Shown here: one piece after another, positions 21,914 to 30,984 of the stretch
Numbering within the stretch: position 1 is the stretch's first letter
Layout of the letters: every line of letters begins with the position of its first letter
Source of the DNA: Treponema sp.
Lineage (GTDB): Bacteria > Spirochaetota > Spirochaetia > Treponematales > Breznakiellaceae
NCBI GenBank assembly: GCA_031276965.1
Contig: JAISMC010000179.1
Location: 1-43,144, forward strand
Direction: 5' to 3'
Length of the DNA stretch: 43,144 nt
Program-made: the position numbers and the translations under genes
Notes under the pieces: model-generated
What the model saw: only the letters and a program-made list of their open reading frames with translations
Databases searched by the model: none
Told to the model about the DNA's origin: nothing

Positions 21914-23170
21914 GTGGAAGCTTCCCTCTATATCCATATTCCCTTTTGCGCCGGGGCCTGCGATTACTGTGATTTCTATTCGACGGCGCCCCGCGGCAGG
22001 CGGAGGGACCGTCTTACCGGCGCTTTCATTGAGGCGCTGCTTCTGGATGCCGAAAAGACCCTGGCCCGCTTTGCCCGCGCCGGAAACGGGCCGGACCGGC
22101 AGGGCCGCCGGTTTCCGGAGGGACCCGTTTCCCGGACGGGGCTTTTTCTCCGGGTTCCCACCCTGTACATAGGAGGCGGCACCCCTTCGCTGCTGGGCGC
22201 CGCCGGCATGACCCGCCTGCTGGGGGGACTCATGCCGATGCTGCCCCCTCTCCGGGAGTTTACCGTGGAGGCCAATCCCGAATCTCTGGACGAGGCCTTT
22301 CTGCGGACCTGCCGGGACTTTGGGGTAACCAGGATAAGCCTGGGGGTACAGACTTTCCATGAGCCGTCCCGCCGCAGTGTACACCGGGTAGGAGACGGGA
22401 GCCTTCTCCCGGAAAAGCTTGCCCTGACTGCGGAATACTACGGCGGTAGTTTTTCCGCGGATCTTATTACGGGACTGCCCTGTCAGACGGAGGCGCTTGT
22501 CTTAGAGGATATTGAAAGGCTCCTTGCCTTCAATCCGGGCCATGTTTCCCTTTACGCTTTGACGGTGGAGGAGGGAACCCCCCTGAGCCTGCCGCCGCTC
22601 CGCCGGGGAAAATCCTCCGTCCCGTTCCTGCCGGACGGGGAAACCGCGGACCGGCTTTGGCTTGCCGGGCGGGACGCCCTGGAACAGGCCGGATACGATC
22701 AGTACGAAGTGTCCAATTTTTCCCTGCCCGGAAAACAATCGGTCCATAATATACGGTACTGGCGCATGAAAAACTGGCTGGGTCTGGGCCCGGCGGCTTC
22801 GGGAACCATCATCGACGACGCCTCCGGCACGGGGCGGCGTTATACCGCCGCCGCGGATGTGGACGCCTACATTGCCGCCGCAAAGACCGGTTCGCCGGCC
22901 GGTTCCGGTTTGACGGAGGAACTGGATTCCGCCACGCTGATAAAGGAAAGTTTTCTCATGGGATTCCGCTGTATTGAAGGGCCGGACCGGGATCTTTTCC
23001 GCCGGCGTTTTTCCAGGGATGTGGAAGAACTTATTCCCATAACCCTTGAGGCCTGGCGGCGGCGCGGCCTTGCCGCCGCGGAAAAGACGGCCCTTACCAG
23101 AGAGGGACTCCTGTGGCTGGACCCTTTTCTGCTGGACGCCTTCAAAGAGGCGGAATCTCAGCTTAAATAA
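21914..23170 (+). CDS. hemW: HemW-type radical SAM protein (coproporphyrinogen oxidase-like)
   Basis: A 418-residue radical SAM protein. The cluster motif is in SLYIHIPFCAGACDYCDFYS (C-x3-C-x2-C); the residue after the third Cys pattern and DFYS match HemW rather than HemN, which carries a fourth Cys. Other family motifs: LYIGGGTPSLL near 80, FTVEANPESLD near 115, RISLGVQTF, DLITGLPCQT and VSLYALTVEEGTPL. HemW proteins act as heme chaperones rather than as coproporphyrinogen dehydrogenases. The frame is open back to a TTG at 21755, but that extension reads through a perfect hairpin and has no family likeness, so the GTG at 21914 with GGGAG upstream was chosen. A low-conservation insert of about 25 residues lies before IGGGTPSLL. 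It converges on the helicase gene (13-base overlap). Confidence 0.9.
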   Translation: MEASLYIHIPFCAGACDYCDFYSTAPRGRRRDRLTGAFIEALLLDAEKTLARFARAGNGPDRQGRRFPEGPVSRTGLFLRVPTLYIGGGTPSLLGAAGMTRLLGGLMPMLPPLREFTVEANPESLDEAFLRTCRDFGVTRISLGVQTFHEPSRRSVHRVGDGSLLPEKLALTAEYYGGSFSADLITGLPCQTEALVLEDIERLLAFNPGHVSLYALTVEEGTPLSLPPLRRGKSSVPFLPDGETADRLWLAGRDALEQAGYDQYEVSNFSLPGKQSVHNIRYWRMKNWLGLGPAASGTIIDDASGTGRRYTAAADVDAYIAAAKTGSPAGSGLTEELDSATLIKESFLMGFRCIEGPDRDLFRRRFSRDVEELIPITLEAWRRRGLAAAEKTALTREGLLWLDPFLLDAFKEAESQLK

Positions 23171-25659
23171 TCCGAAAGCCGCCTGTAGGTCTGGTTTACG
23201 ATGTGTTTTTTTTCGATGTCCACCTCGTCTCCCAGTTCGTCGATCAGGGATTCCACGCTGGCCATGCTTTCGTTGAGGGCGGTGTGAAAACCCCGGGAAC
23301 ATTTGAACCAGTAATTGCTTTCGCCGTCAGTAAAGAGACAGAGGAAACCCAGTTCCTTCTTGCCCTGCTTCCAAACAGCGGGGCTTACCAGGGCGGGAAG
23401 ACAGGCCAGAAGATCCTCCAGATCTTTCCGGGAATTAAACTGCCTTTTCCGGGGCCAGTTCCTGTCAAGGGCGCCGTCAATGTCCATGCCGGGAATCAGG
23501 GTGAGGATGAGGTCCAGCTTCTCTCCCGCCAGGAGGGTATATTTGCCCCGGACAATAACCGTACCCCGCAGCCCCCTGTAGAAACCGCCGTCCGGGGTTC
23601 CGCCGGCATCCCTGACTTTGGCGAGCCGCTCCCAGGGGAGATTTACCTGCTTTTTGCCCTTCACCATTTCAATCGAAAAAATTTCGCTTCCGATTTTGAT
23701 ATTGTTGGTAAAGTCCCGGAACTTTTTAAGCCGTTCCTGGGATCGCCTGTCCCGTTCCCGTCCGCCGCCGGAAATTTCCCCAAAAGCCGCCGGCAGCCGG
23801 GGGCTTATCTTTTCGAGGGCCGCCGGGGAGAGGGGCGATACGGACATGGCGTACATCCGGGTAGTCCGTACAATTTCGCCGGCCACGATATACCGGGCGT
23901 CCTGCGAACCGGGACTTCGGCGGAACATTACCGAACCGGGGTGGATAAGGATGCGGTCCGCAGTAAGGCTGCGGTACATATCCCGCCCCTCCCGGACGCA
24001 GACAAACTGGATAAGCCCCCGGGCTACGGCGCAGAGGTAATCTTCGACGGGCCCCCCGGAAAGTATGGGGATCGCCTGATCCGAGACGATCTGTTCAAGC
24101 TGCTGTGAAACATTGACAATTTCCGCCATGGTCTTTTCATCAAGATAATTCTTCCCGCAGAACTTCGCCTTGTCCCGGGCATCCGTATAGGCCCGGTACA
24201 GTTTGAGGTAAGAAACAAAATCCCCGCCGGGATCCCGGAAACTGTGATGAGCCTTCCGGGCATCGGTCTCTTCCCCCGGCGGCAGCACATAGGGGCTCTG
24301 AGTGGAAAGGAACGCCGCTGCGATGAGGGTCTCCTGGATAACATTGGGATACTTGAGGATCGCCTCCACGATTATCCGGGACTGCCGGGGAGGAAGGGGG
24401 AATTCTGTCATCAGCCTGCCTACCCGCGAAAGGCTCCGGTCCGGCTCCAGTGCGTCCAGGAGATTCAGGGTTTCCATCGCCGCGACAAGCCCCTCCCGGC
24501 CGGGGGAGGAAATAAAATCAAACTCCTCGAAGGCGGTGACCCCCAGGTCCGCCATGCGGAGTACCACCTCGGAAAGATCCGTGCGGTAGATCTCCTCGGT
24601 GGTAAAGAGGGGACGGTTTTCAAAATCCTTCCGGGCATAGAGGCGGTAGCAGGTTCCCTCCCTGGTACGCCCCGCCCGGCCCTTCCGCTGGTTTGCGGAA
24701 GCCTTGGATATGGGACCCTCCACCAGGCTTGAGGTAAAGGTCCGGGGATTATAGTAACTGAGCTTGGAAAGGCCTGAATCGATCACTGCGGTGATCCCGT
24801 CTATAGTTACCGAGGTTTCGGCGATGTTGGTAGAGATGACCACCTTCGTTTTGCCCCGGGGGGCCGCTTCAAAAACCCGTTCCTGTTCGTCCTTGCCGAG
24901 CCTGCCGTAGAGGGGGATGGGGTGGAGATAGTTCCCTGCGGGACCCATGACAAGGCGGCTCATGCAGTTTTTGATCATCTTTTCCCCGGAGAGGAAGATC
25001 AGTATATCGCCCCCCCGTTTTTCACCGATGAAGCGCTCCACGATAAGATTGATCTTGTCGATGAGGGCGTCCTCGTCCGCCGGGGCAGGATCGTAGATGA
25101 GGGTTACGGGATAGGTGATGGCGTCAATCTTGACTATGGGACATTCCCCGAAGTATTCGGAAAAGACCCCGGCGTTGATGGTCGCCGAAGAGACGATAAC
25201 CTTGAAGTCCCGCCGGGTTTCCAGGACCCGCTTGAGGAGACCCAGGATAAAGTCGATGTTGAGGCTCCGCTCGTGGGCTTCGTCCACTATCATACAGCCG
25301 TATCTGGAAAGCCAGGGATCGAGCTTCATCTCCTGAAGAAGCATGCCGTCGGTCATGATCTTAATGGCGGTGGCGTCTCCGGTCCTGTCCTCGAAACGCA
25401 TCTTGTATCCCACCAGGCCGGAAATACTGGTCCCCATTTGACGGGCGATATACTCGCTCACCGAAACTGCGGCGATGCGCCGGGGCTGGGTAACTCCGAT
25501 GACGCCGTTTTTTGCATATCCCGCATTGTAGAGAATCACCGGCAGCTGGGTGGTTTTTCCCGAACCGGTAGGGCTTTCCACCACCACCACCTGGCTGGTC
25601 TCCAGGGCGGCGAGGATAAGGTCCTTGTGTTTGTATACGGGAAGGTCTAGGTAGTTCAT
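23158..25659 (-). CDS. DEAH-box ATP-dependent RNA helicase, HrpA-like
   Basis: An 833-residue superfamily 2 helicase. Motif I is SPTGSGKTTQLP near 29-40, motif Ia TQPRRIAAVSVSEYIA near 57-72, motif II DEAHERS at 126-132, motif III SSAT, motif V TNIAETSVTIDGI and motif VI QRKGRAGR. Downstream are the helicase-associated winged-helix/ratchet and OB-fold regions typical of DEAH RNA helicases, with a less familiar C-terminal 250 residues. HrpA relatives act on RNA or stalled ribosomes; the exact substrate here is not known. The length is nearer to HrpB than to full HrpA, but motif Ia and the central part look more HrpA/eukaryotic-DEAH-like. Single gene, divergent from the ROK operon. Confidence 0.9.
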   Translation of the reverse strand: MNYLDLPVYKHKDLILAALETSQVVVVESPTGSGKTTQLPVILYNAGYAKNGVIGVTQPRRIAAVSVSEYIARQMGTSISGLVGYKMRFEDRTGDATAIKIMTDGMLLQEMKLDPWLSRYGCMIVDEAHERSLNIDFILGLLKRVLETRRDFKVIVSSATINAGVFSEYFGECPIVKIDAITYPVTLIYDPAPADEDALIDKINLIVERFIGEKRGGDILIFLSGEKMIKNCMSRLVMGPAGNYLHPIPLYGRLGKDEQERVFEAAPRGKTKVVISTNIAETSVTIDGITAVIDSGLSKLSYYNPRTFTSSLVEGPISKASANQRKGRAGRTREGTCYRLYARKDFENRPLFTTEEIYRTDLSEVVLRMADLGVTAFEEFDFISSPGREGLVAAMETLNLLDALEPDRSLSRVGRLMTEFPLPPRQSRIIVEAILKYPNVIQETLIAAAFLSTQSPYVLPPGEETDARKAHHSFRDPGGDFVSYLKLYRAYTDARDKAKFCGKNYLDEKTMAEIVNVSQQLEQIVSDQAIPILSGGPVEDYLCAVARGLIQFVCVREGRDMYRSLTADRILIHPGSVMFRRSPGSQDARYIVAGEIVRTTRMYAMSVSPLSPAALEKISPRLPAAFGEISGGGRERDRRSQERLKKFRDFTNNIKIGSEIFSIEMVKGKKQVNLPWERLAKVRDAGGTPDGGFYRGLRGTVIVRGKYTLLAGEKLDLILTLIPGMDIDGALDRNWPRKRQFNSRKDLEDLLACLPALVSPAVWKQGKKELGFLCLFTDGESNYWFKCSRGFHTALNESMASVESLIDELGDEVDIEKKHIVNQTYRRLSDYLS

Positions 25660-25795
25660 TTTTTCATCTTACCGGATTATATGCCCGATTGCTATTGCTT
25701 TCAACGATCCCGTGCAATCCTTCAGGGCCGGCCGGTTTTGGACCGGCTCCGGCATAAATCATTGGACCCGTTCGAGAATCCGCTTGTTCTTGGAG

Positions 25796-25911
25796 GCTTT
25801 CCCAAAACTGACCGGGTTTTGGGAAAGCTACCTTGGATTTATATGAAAAAACGGGCTTTTGACCGTTTTTTCGGAAGCTTTTCCCGAAACTAACCAAGTT
25901 TTGGGAAAAGC
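25796..25911. repeat. Cluster of three palindromes
   Basis: Hairpin 1: GCTTTCCCAAAAC at 25796-25808 with exact complement at 25816-25828. Hairpin 2: AAAAAACGG at 25846-25854 with complement at 25863-25871. Hairpin 3: GCTTTTCCCGAAAC at 25877-25890 with complement at 25898-25911 (one G-T pair). Hairpins 1 and 3 are clearly related in sequence, share loops containing ACC, and look like two copies of one element. Confidence 0.85.
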
Positions 25912-26021
25912 TCTAAAGTTTCCAAATAGCTCTAATGTGTTCTCAGGGTAGTCCGTATTATACGCGGAAGCTGTTCCAAAACCGGAATTTTGAAACCGGT
26001 TCAAATTTTTGTCATTTTTCC

Positions 26022-26050
26022 TTGACATTTTAACTTAATCTCATTATACT
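26022..26050 (+). promoter_or_regulatory. Near-consensus sigma-70 promoter of the ROK/sugar-transport operon
   Basis: TTGACA at 26022-26027 and TATACT at 26045-26050 with a 17-base spacer: a full consensus -35, a -10 with one mismatch and ideal spacing. It points toward the ROK gene 82 bases downstream and is the only strong promoter before the block that runs to 33099. Confidence 0.8.
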
Positions 26051-26066
26051 TACTTTCTGTAAGTAT
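26046..26066 (+). promoter_or_regulatory. Palindromic operator overlapping the -10 box
   Basis: ATACTTAC at 26046-26053 and GTAAGTAT at 26059-26066 are perfect inverted arms around TTTCT. The site covers most of the -10 box and the expected transcription start, so a bound repressor would block initiation. The ROK protein encoded just downstream is the obvious candidate ligand; this is inference from position and symmetry. Confidence 0.65.
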
Positions 26067-26131
26067 CTATATGCGCTAAAATGTGATTTTAGCCGTAAAT
26101 TTTGTAAGCGGGCCGGAATAAGAGGTATGTA

Positions 26132-27313
26132 TTGAATTCATATTTGACCATAACGCCATCGGTTATGCGCAGTATTAATCAAACGGCAGTATTCGAATTT
26201 ATTCGTATGAATAAACATGCTTCCAGGGCTGTAATTTCCTCGGAGCTGCTTATCAGCCTGCCCAGTGTTGTCAGGATTGTTGATAATCTGCTTGAGCGGG
26301 GTTTTCTGCGCTTCTCGGGGGAAATGGAAAATTCCGGCGGACGTAAAAGGCCGCTTATTGAACTAAATTACGAACAAAACATTTTCATGGGGGTAATGCT
26401 GAGTGCAAATGCCATTAATGCCTGTATCTTTGATTTCTCGGGAAATCTTATCAGATCCGAAAGTTTCCCTTTTTTTGCGGATAATCTGGATCGCAGTCTT
26501 AATGTGCTTTATACTGTTGTTGAGGACTTACTTGCAACAGTAAAAACATATGGCGGTTTTTTTAGGGGGATTTCTGTTTCAGTGCCGGGTACGGTGAAAC
26601 ATGCAACGGGAGAAGTCATTCTTGCTCCAAGTATCAACTGGAGAGATGTTCCCCTGAAGGTTTTGTTAAAAGAACATTTTGATACTGCGATTATTGTCGA
26701 AAATGACGCTACCCTTGCTATCCTTGCCGAGCTCTGGCATGGCTTTGGAAAACAGTGTTTTAACCTTGTCTTATTGGAAATAGGCATGGGGCTTGGGGGC
26801 GGTATTATCATAGACGGCGTTATTTACCGGGGGGCCACGGACACCGCAGGGGAAATAGGACATATCGTTTTTGAGAACAAGAAGTTTTCCAGCGTTCAGG
26901 CCATGTTCGGGCCGGCGGAAATGGATATTGCCGGCATAGGGCTGGCGCAAAAAGTACGAAGGGAAAAACGCGCCGGTCTAAAGGGAACTGAAAACGACAT
27001 AGAACTGGTTAAAAAACTTTTCGGCGCCTTCTACGCGGGCGAAGAATGGACGTATCCCATCATAGAAACTTTTGTGGACAGCCTTGCCATGGCCGTCATA
27101 GCCGTAGACGCCATTATCAATCCCGAAATCATTGTTCTGCGCGGCGTAGTGGCGGATCTCGCCAGGGGACTTATTGTTAAGATCAAGGACAGAATAGGAG
27201 CCGGGATCAAGCTGGAAATTTCTCAGGTTGAAAATTTTGCCGAAATGCTCGGCGGAGCGGTCAATTTAATTTATGAGGCTTTGGATTATTGTTGTTTCCG
27301 TTCCATGCGCTGA
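26132..27313 (+). CDS. ROK-family transcriptional repressor (NagC/XylR type)
   Basis: A 393-residue regulator with an N-terminal winged helix (NQTAVFEFIRMNKHASRAVISSELLISLPSVVRIVDNLLERGFL split over residues about 14-58) and a ROK sugar-kinase-fold domain. The ROK core EIGMGLGGGIIIDGVIY and TAGEIGHI near 217-250 is clear. The phosphate-binding DxGGT is replaced (GVMLSANAI near 88), and the CxCGxxGCxE zinc motif expected after GHI is absent, so it should be a sugar sensor without kinase activity and without the usual zinc site. The start is a TTG at 26132 with AGAGG six bases upstream; a nearby ATG at 26127 meets a stop at once. It is the first gene of the transport operon and probably represses it. 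Confidence 0.88.
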   Translation: MNSYLTITPSVMRSINQTAVFEFIRMNKHASRAVISSELLISLPSVVRIVDNLLERGFLRFSGEMENSGGRKRPLIELNYEQNIFMGVMLSANAINACIFDFSGNLIRSESFPFFADNLDRSLNVLYTVVEDLLATVKTYGGFFRGISVSVPGTVKHATGEVILAPSINWRDVPLKVLLKEHFDTAIIVENDATLAILAELWHGFGKQCFNLVLLEIGMGLGGGIIIDGVIYRGATDTAGEIGHIVFENKKFSSVQAMFGPAEMDIAGIGLAQKVRREKRAGLKGTENDIELVKKLFGAFYAGEEWTYPIIETFVDSLAMAVIAVDAIINPEIIVLRGVVADLARGLIVKIKDRIGAGIKLEISQVENFAEMLGGAVNLIYEALDYCCFRSMR

Positions 27314-27354
27314 AATCGCAGGAACGGCGGCAGTTTATAAGAGGAAGGCGGAAA

Positions 27355-28890
27355 ATGGAAGAGCATAGACTTTTGCAGATGGAGGGTATTTCGAAAAATT
27401 TTCACCAGGTACGGGCCCTGGATAATGTGCAGCTGGAACTTAATGCGGGAGAGATACTTGCCCTGCTCGGCGAAAACGGCGCCGGTAAATCGACGCTGAT
27501 GAAAATACTCTCGGGCAGCGTACAGGCCGATTCGGGTTCCATCAAACTTGAAGGAACCCCGGTGCATATCCTTTCGCCCGCTGCGGCGCGGCGTCTTGGG
27601 ATCGGGGTAATTTACCAGGAATTAATGCTGGCGATGGAACTCTCCGTGGCGGAAAACATTTTTATGGGACGGGAACCGGGCAGCGGTATTCTCTTTGACT
27701 GGAAAACCCTGAACAGGAAGGCGCAGGAACTTCTGGACAGCATGGGCATTGCCATAGATCCAAAAGAATTGATGATGAATCTGACAGTATCTCAGAGGCA
27801 GCTTATTGAAATAGCCAAGGCCCTTTCTCAGAACCCGCGGATTCTTATCATGGATGAGCCGACTTCCGCGCTGCCCGAATCCGAGGTAGACGGCCTTTTG
27901 GAACGAATCTGCGCGCTCCGTGACGCCGGTATGGGCATTATCTACATCTCGCATAAAATGGGAGAGATAAAGCGTATCGCCGACAGGGCAACGGTACTCC
28001 GGGACGGGCATTATATCGGCAGTCTTTCAAGAGAAGAAATTGATATTAACCGCATCATTGCGATGATGGTAGGCCGGGACACGAAGCTTGATTTTCACCG
28101 TCTCAGGGAAAGCATAGAAGAAGAGACGGCATTGGAGGTACGGAAACTCTGTAATTACAAAATAAAAGATGTTTCCTTCAGGCTTCGCAGACGGGAAATC
28201 ATCGGTATTGCAGGCCTCATGGGATCGGGCCGCAGCGAACTTATGCGGGCCATATTCGGCATTGATCCTGTAACATCCGGAGAACTCTACATCAACGGCA
28301 AAAAATGCGAAATAGGGTCTCCTTCGGGACTCATCAGGCTTGGAACCGGTCTTGCCCCCGAAGACCGCAAGGAACAGGCCCTTTTCCTTGATATGAACAT
28401 CGAGAACAACATTTCCATTGCCCGCCTATACAGGAATAAAGGCGGCATCCGGAGAAAAAAACGGGAACGGGAACTTGCCTTGGAATATGCGGAAAAGCTC
28501 AACATCGCAACGCCGGGGACTTGGCAGGAGGTGAAGCGCCTTTCAGGAGGTAATCAACAAAAGGTAGTCATCGCCCGCTGGTTAGCTAACAGTCCGGATA
28601 TCCTCCTCCTTGACGAGCCGACACGGGGCATAGACGTAGGCGCAAAAACGGAAATTTACGAGCTCCTCTCTTCGCTTTCCAGGAACGGCGTATCGATCAT
28701 TGTCGTCTCTTCTGAAATGTCCGAGCTTCTTGCCATAGCGGACAGGATATTGGTCATGCACGAAGGCGCTTTGGCGGGGGAAATGGATATTACCGAAGCT
28801 ACCCAGGAACGTATCATGGCTTTAGCGACAGGCCAGGGAAAAGAGGGACCCTCTAATATGCCGCAGACAGGGAGGTATAACAATGGCTGA
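27355..28890 (+). CDS. Sugar ABC transporter ATPase, RbsA-type (two nucleotide-binding domains)
   Basis: A 511-residue ATPase with two fused ABC domains, as in ribose, xylose and galactose importers. First domain: Walker A GENGAGKST near 39-47, Q-loop, signature-like LTVSQRQLIEIAKAL, Walker B ILIMDEPTSALP near 160. Second domain: the degenerate Walker A GLMGSGRSELM near 286, signature LSGGNQQKVVIARWL near 392 and Walker B ILLLDEPTRGIDVGAK. It energises sugar import at the inner membrane. The frame is open upstream inside the ROK gene, but the ATG at 27355 behind GAGGAAGG gives the family start. It overlaps the first permease by 8 bases. Confidence 0.93.
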   Translation: MEEHRLLQMEGISKNFHQVRALDNVQLELNAGEILALLGENGAGKSTLMKILSGSVQADSGSIKLEGTPVHILSPAAARRLGIGVIYQELMLAMELSVAENIFMGREPGSGILFDWKTLNRKAQELLDSMGIAIDPKELMMNLTVSQRQLIEIAKALSQNPRILIMDEPTSALPESEVDGLLERICALRDAGMGIIYISHKMGEIKRIADRATVLRDGHYIGSLSREEIDINRIIAMMVGRDTKLDFHRLRESIEEETALEVRKLCNYKIKDVSFRLRRREIIGIAGLMGSGRSELMRAIFGIDPVTSGELYINGKKCEIGSPSGLIRLGTGLAPEDRKEQALFLDMNIENNISIARLYRNKGGIRRKKRERELALEYAEKLNIATPGTWQEVKRLSGGNQQKVVIARWLANSPDILLLDEPTRGIDVGAKTEIYELLSSLSRNGVSIIVVSSEMSELLAIADRILVMHEGALAGEMDITEATQERIMALATGQGKEGPSNMPQTGRYNNG

Positions 28891-29875
28891 CAGCATTTCT
28901 ACCGGCGTTAAAAGCCGGTTTTTGGGACGTATCGGGATGGGAAGGAACCTGGTTAATTTCAGCATCTGGTTTTTTCTTGCCCTGATGATAATACTGACCG
29001 GTTTTCTTTCAAAGGAATTCCTTACAACGACAAATATCATGAATATCCTGAGGGAGGCCGTTATCGTCAGCGTTATTGCTATCGGTATGTCCTTTGTCAT
29101 CATAGCGGGTGAGTTTGATCTTTCATCGGGGGCGGTGCTCGGCCTCTGCGCCATCGTGGCGGTAAAGATGGATCCGTCCACGCCGGCGGGGCTGGCGCTT
29201 TCACTTACCGTTCCGCTGGCAGTTGGCGTACTTTGCGGCCTCTTTACCGGATTTCTGGTTGGATACCTCAAGATGAACGCCTTTATTACAACCCTGGGGG
29301 TACAATACCTAATCTACGGCATTACTTTGCTGTATACGGGCGGAAACCACGTCTACATGAAGGATATTTCCGGAATATTCTACAAGATTGGCAACGGATA
29401 CCTGGGAATACTGCCGCTTTCCGTTATAGGCCTTGCCGGATTGCTCATTCTGGCGCAGTGGGTGCTTTCGTATACCAATTTTGGCCAATATGTAAAAACC
29501 TCCGGGACCAACGCCAGGGCCGCGGCTCTTTCAGGCGTAAGGGTTGAAAAAACAAAAACCATCGCCTTCGTCATTCTCGGCCTCTGCGCCTCACTTGGCG
29601 GGATCGTACTCGCCTCCTGGATAAGGCGGCTTGAGCCCAGCTTTGGCCTGCGCTACAGCTTTGAGGGTATTACCGCCGTTGTACTGGGAGGCACAAGCCT
29701 TCTGGGCGGACGGGGTAATATCGTAAATTCCTTTATCGGCGCCCTCCTTATGCTTATGGTGGTCAATGTGATGATCCTCTTTAATATCTCCTACAATTAC
29801 CAGCTTTTGGTACGGGGGCTTATCTTGATAGTTGCAGTAACTGTCGAGGTAATAGGACGCAGGAGGAACGGATGA
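28883..29875 (+). CDS. Sugar ABC transporter permease, RbsC-type (first)
   Basis: A 330-residue integral membrane protein with eight to ten hydrophobic segments of the BPD_transp_2 family. Landmarks: FVIIAGEFDLSSGAVLGL near 73-90 (the IxxGGxDLSVG motif of RbsC with EF for GG), GYLKMNAFITTLGVQYLIYGI, GTNARAAALSGVRVEKTK near 208 (the cytoplasmic coupling helix region) and GGTSLLGGRGNIVNSFIGALL near 273. It pairs with the next gene, giving a heterodimeric channel. Start overlaps the ATPase by 8 bases; stop overlaps the second permease by 4. Confidence 0.92.
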   Translation: MADSISTGVKSRFLGRIGMGRNLVNFSIWFFLALMIILTGFLSKEFLTTTNIMNILREAVIVSVIAIGMSFVIIAGEFDLSSGAVLGLCAIVAVKMDPSTPAGLALSLTVPLAVGVLCGLFTGFLVGYLKMNAFITTLGVQYLIYGITLLYTGGNHVYMKDISGIFYKIGNGYLGILPLSVIGLAGLLILAQWVLSYTNFGQYVKTSGTNARAAALSGVRVEKTKTIAFVILGLCASLGGIVLASWIRRLEPSFGLRYSFEGITAVVLGGTSLLGGRGNIVNSFIGALLMLMVVNVMILFNISYNYQLLVRGLILIVAVTVEVIGRRRNG

Positions 29876-30897
29876 AAAAGGCAAACATCATGGAAGGAAA
29901 GGCGGATTTTTTCCTGAAAAATCCGGCCTGCGGTTTTTTTGTCAAGAACAAGGCGGTCTTTCTTCTTTTGGGGATCGTCATCCTGGCGGCATTTTCCAGC
30001 GAGAAATTTACCAGGCCTATTAACGTAACCAATGTTTTACAGCAGGTGGCGCCCAATGGGATCGTGGCCGTGGGGCTTACCATGGTGGTTATAACCGGCG
30101 GCTTTGATATGTCGGTAGGTTCGGTGATGGCTCTGACCGGGGTTATCACGATGATGGCCCTTAAGGGCGGCAGTGCCCTGATTACGGCAGTCTGTCTGGG
30201 GCTTCTTACAGGTCTTGGCACCGGCTTTCTGAACGGGATTTTTATCGGCGTTGTGGGGATAACGCCCTTTATTGCCACCCTGGGAACCATGACGCTCGTA
30301 CGCGGTATCGCCCACGGTATTACCGAAGCCCACCCTGTTACGATGAATCATAAAGTGTTTGCGCGTTTTGCCATGGATAATCTGGGTTTGGTTCCCTGGT
30401 CATTCATCGTATTTATATTACTGGCCATAGGAGCGGCTTTTTTTCTGCGCCGCACCCGTATTGGCCACCAGATTTACATTTACGGCAGCAACCGCGAGGC
30501 GGGGTATGCGGCGGGCCTTAACATGACCGCGACTTTAATTCTTACCTACACGCTCTGCGGCCTGCTTGCCTCGGTAGCCGGAATCTTTCTTGCCTCAAAA
30601 GTCGGCGCCGGTTCTCCGGTCATAAGCGAGGATGCCTGTCTTTTGGGGATGACGGCGATTATCATCGGCGGAAACAAGCTGTCAGGGAGCCGCGCTACCA
30701 TGACCTGTACGGTTATCGGCGTTCTGACCCTGGGGGTGCTCAATAACATAATGAATCTTACGCGGATGATGGCTTACTTTCAGACCATTATTAAAGGACT
30801 GCTTGTGGTTACAGCCATGGCCATTGATGCGCCGGGGGTGAATAAATACCTTGGCCTTGCAAGAAACGTTCTTCAGGGCAGGGCGCAAAAAAAATAA
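29872..30897 (+). CDS. Sugar ABC transporter permease, RbsC-type (second)
   Basis: A 341-residue paralogue of the preceding permease. It carries TMVVITGGFDMSVGSVMALTG near 64-84, IGVVGITPFIATLGTMTLVRGI near 123, IYGSNREAGYAAGLNMTATLIL near 198 and GGNKLSGSRATMTCTVIGVL near 264, all in the expected family order. Having two different permeases instead of one homodimer is usual for a subset of these importers. The gene overlaps its neighbour by 4 bases. The binding-protein gene follows after 87 bases that contain a small hairpin (CGGGAC-GTTT-GTTCCG, about 30942-30957), which could tune expression of the two halves of the operon. Confidence 0.92.
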   Translation: MKKANIMEGKADFFLKNPACGFFVKNKAVFLLLGIVILAAFSSEKFTRPINVTNVLQQVAPNGIVAVGLTMVVITGGFDMSVGSVMALTGVITMMALKGGSALITAVCLGLLTGLGTGFLNGIFIGVVGITPFIATLGTMTLVRGIAHGITEAHPVTMNHKVFARFAMDNLGLVPWSFIVFILLAIGAAFFLRRTRIGHQIYIYGSNREAGYAAGLNMTATLILTYTLCGLLASVAGIFLASKVGAGSPVISEDACLLGMTAIIIGGNKLSGSRATMTCTVIGVLTLGVLNNIMNLTRMMAYFQTIIKGLLVVTAMAIDAPGVNKYLGLARNVLQGRAQKK

Positions 30898-30984
30898 TCC
30901 CATCCGTTTCTTCGCTGTTGAGGGAGCGTGAGGATACATACGGGACGTTTGTTCCGTAATCAACATTTTGACAGGAGTAAAACT

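Larger units (their letters stand above)
25660..26131. other. AT-rich intergenic region with several palindromes and the ROK promoter
   Basis: A 472-base region between the divergent helicase and ROK genes, clearly richer in A and T than the coding sequence to its left. No gene is supported. It holds three hairpins at 25796-25911, a GTTCCAAAA-type half palindrome near 25971, and the promoter/operator of the ROK operon at 26022-26066. A further 8-bp palindrome (GCTAAAAT-GTG-ATTTTAGC, 26075-26093) lies in the presumed leader of the ROK message. Confidence 0.8.
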
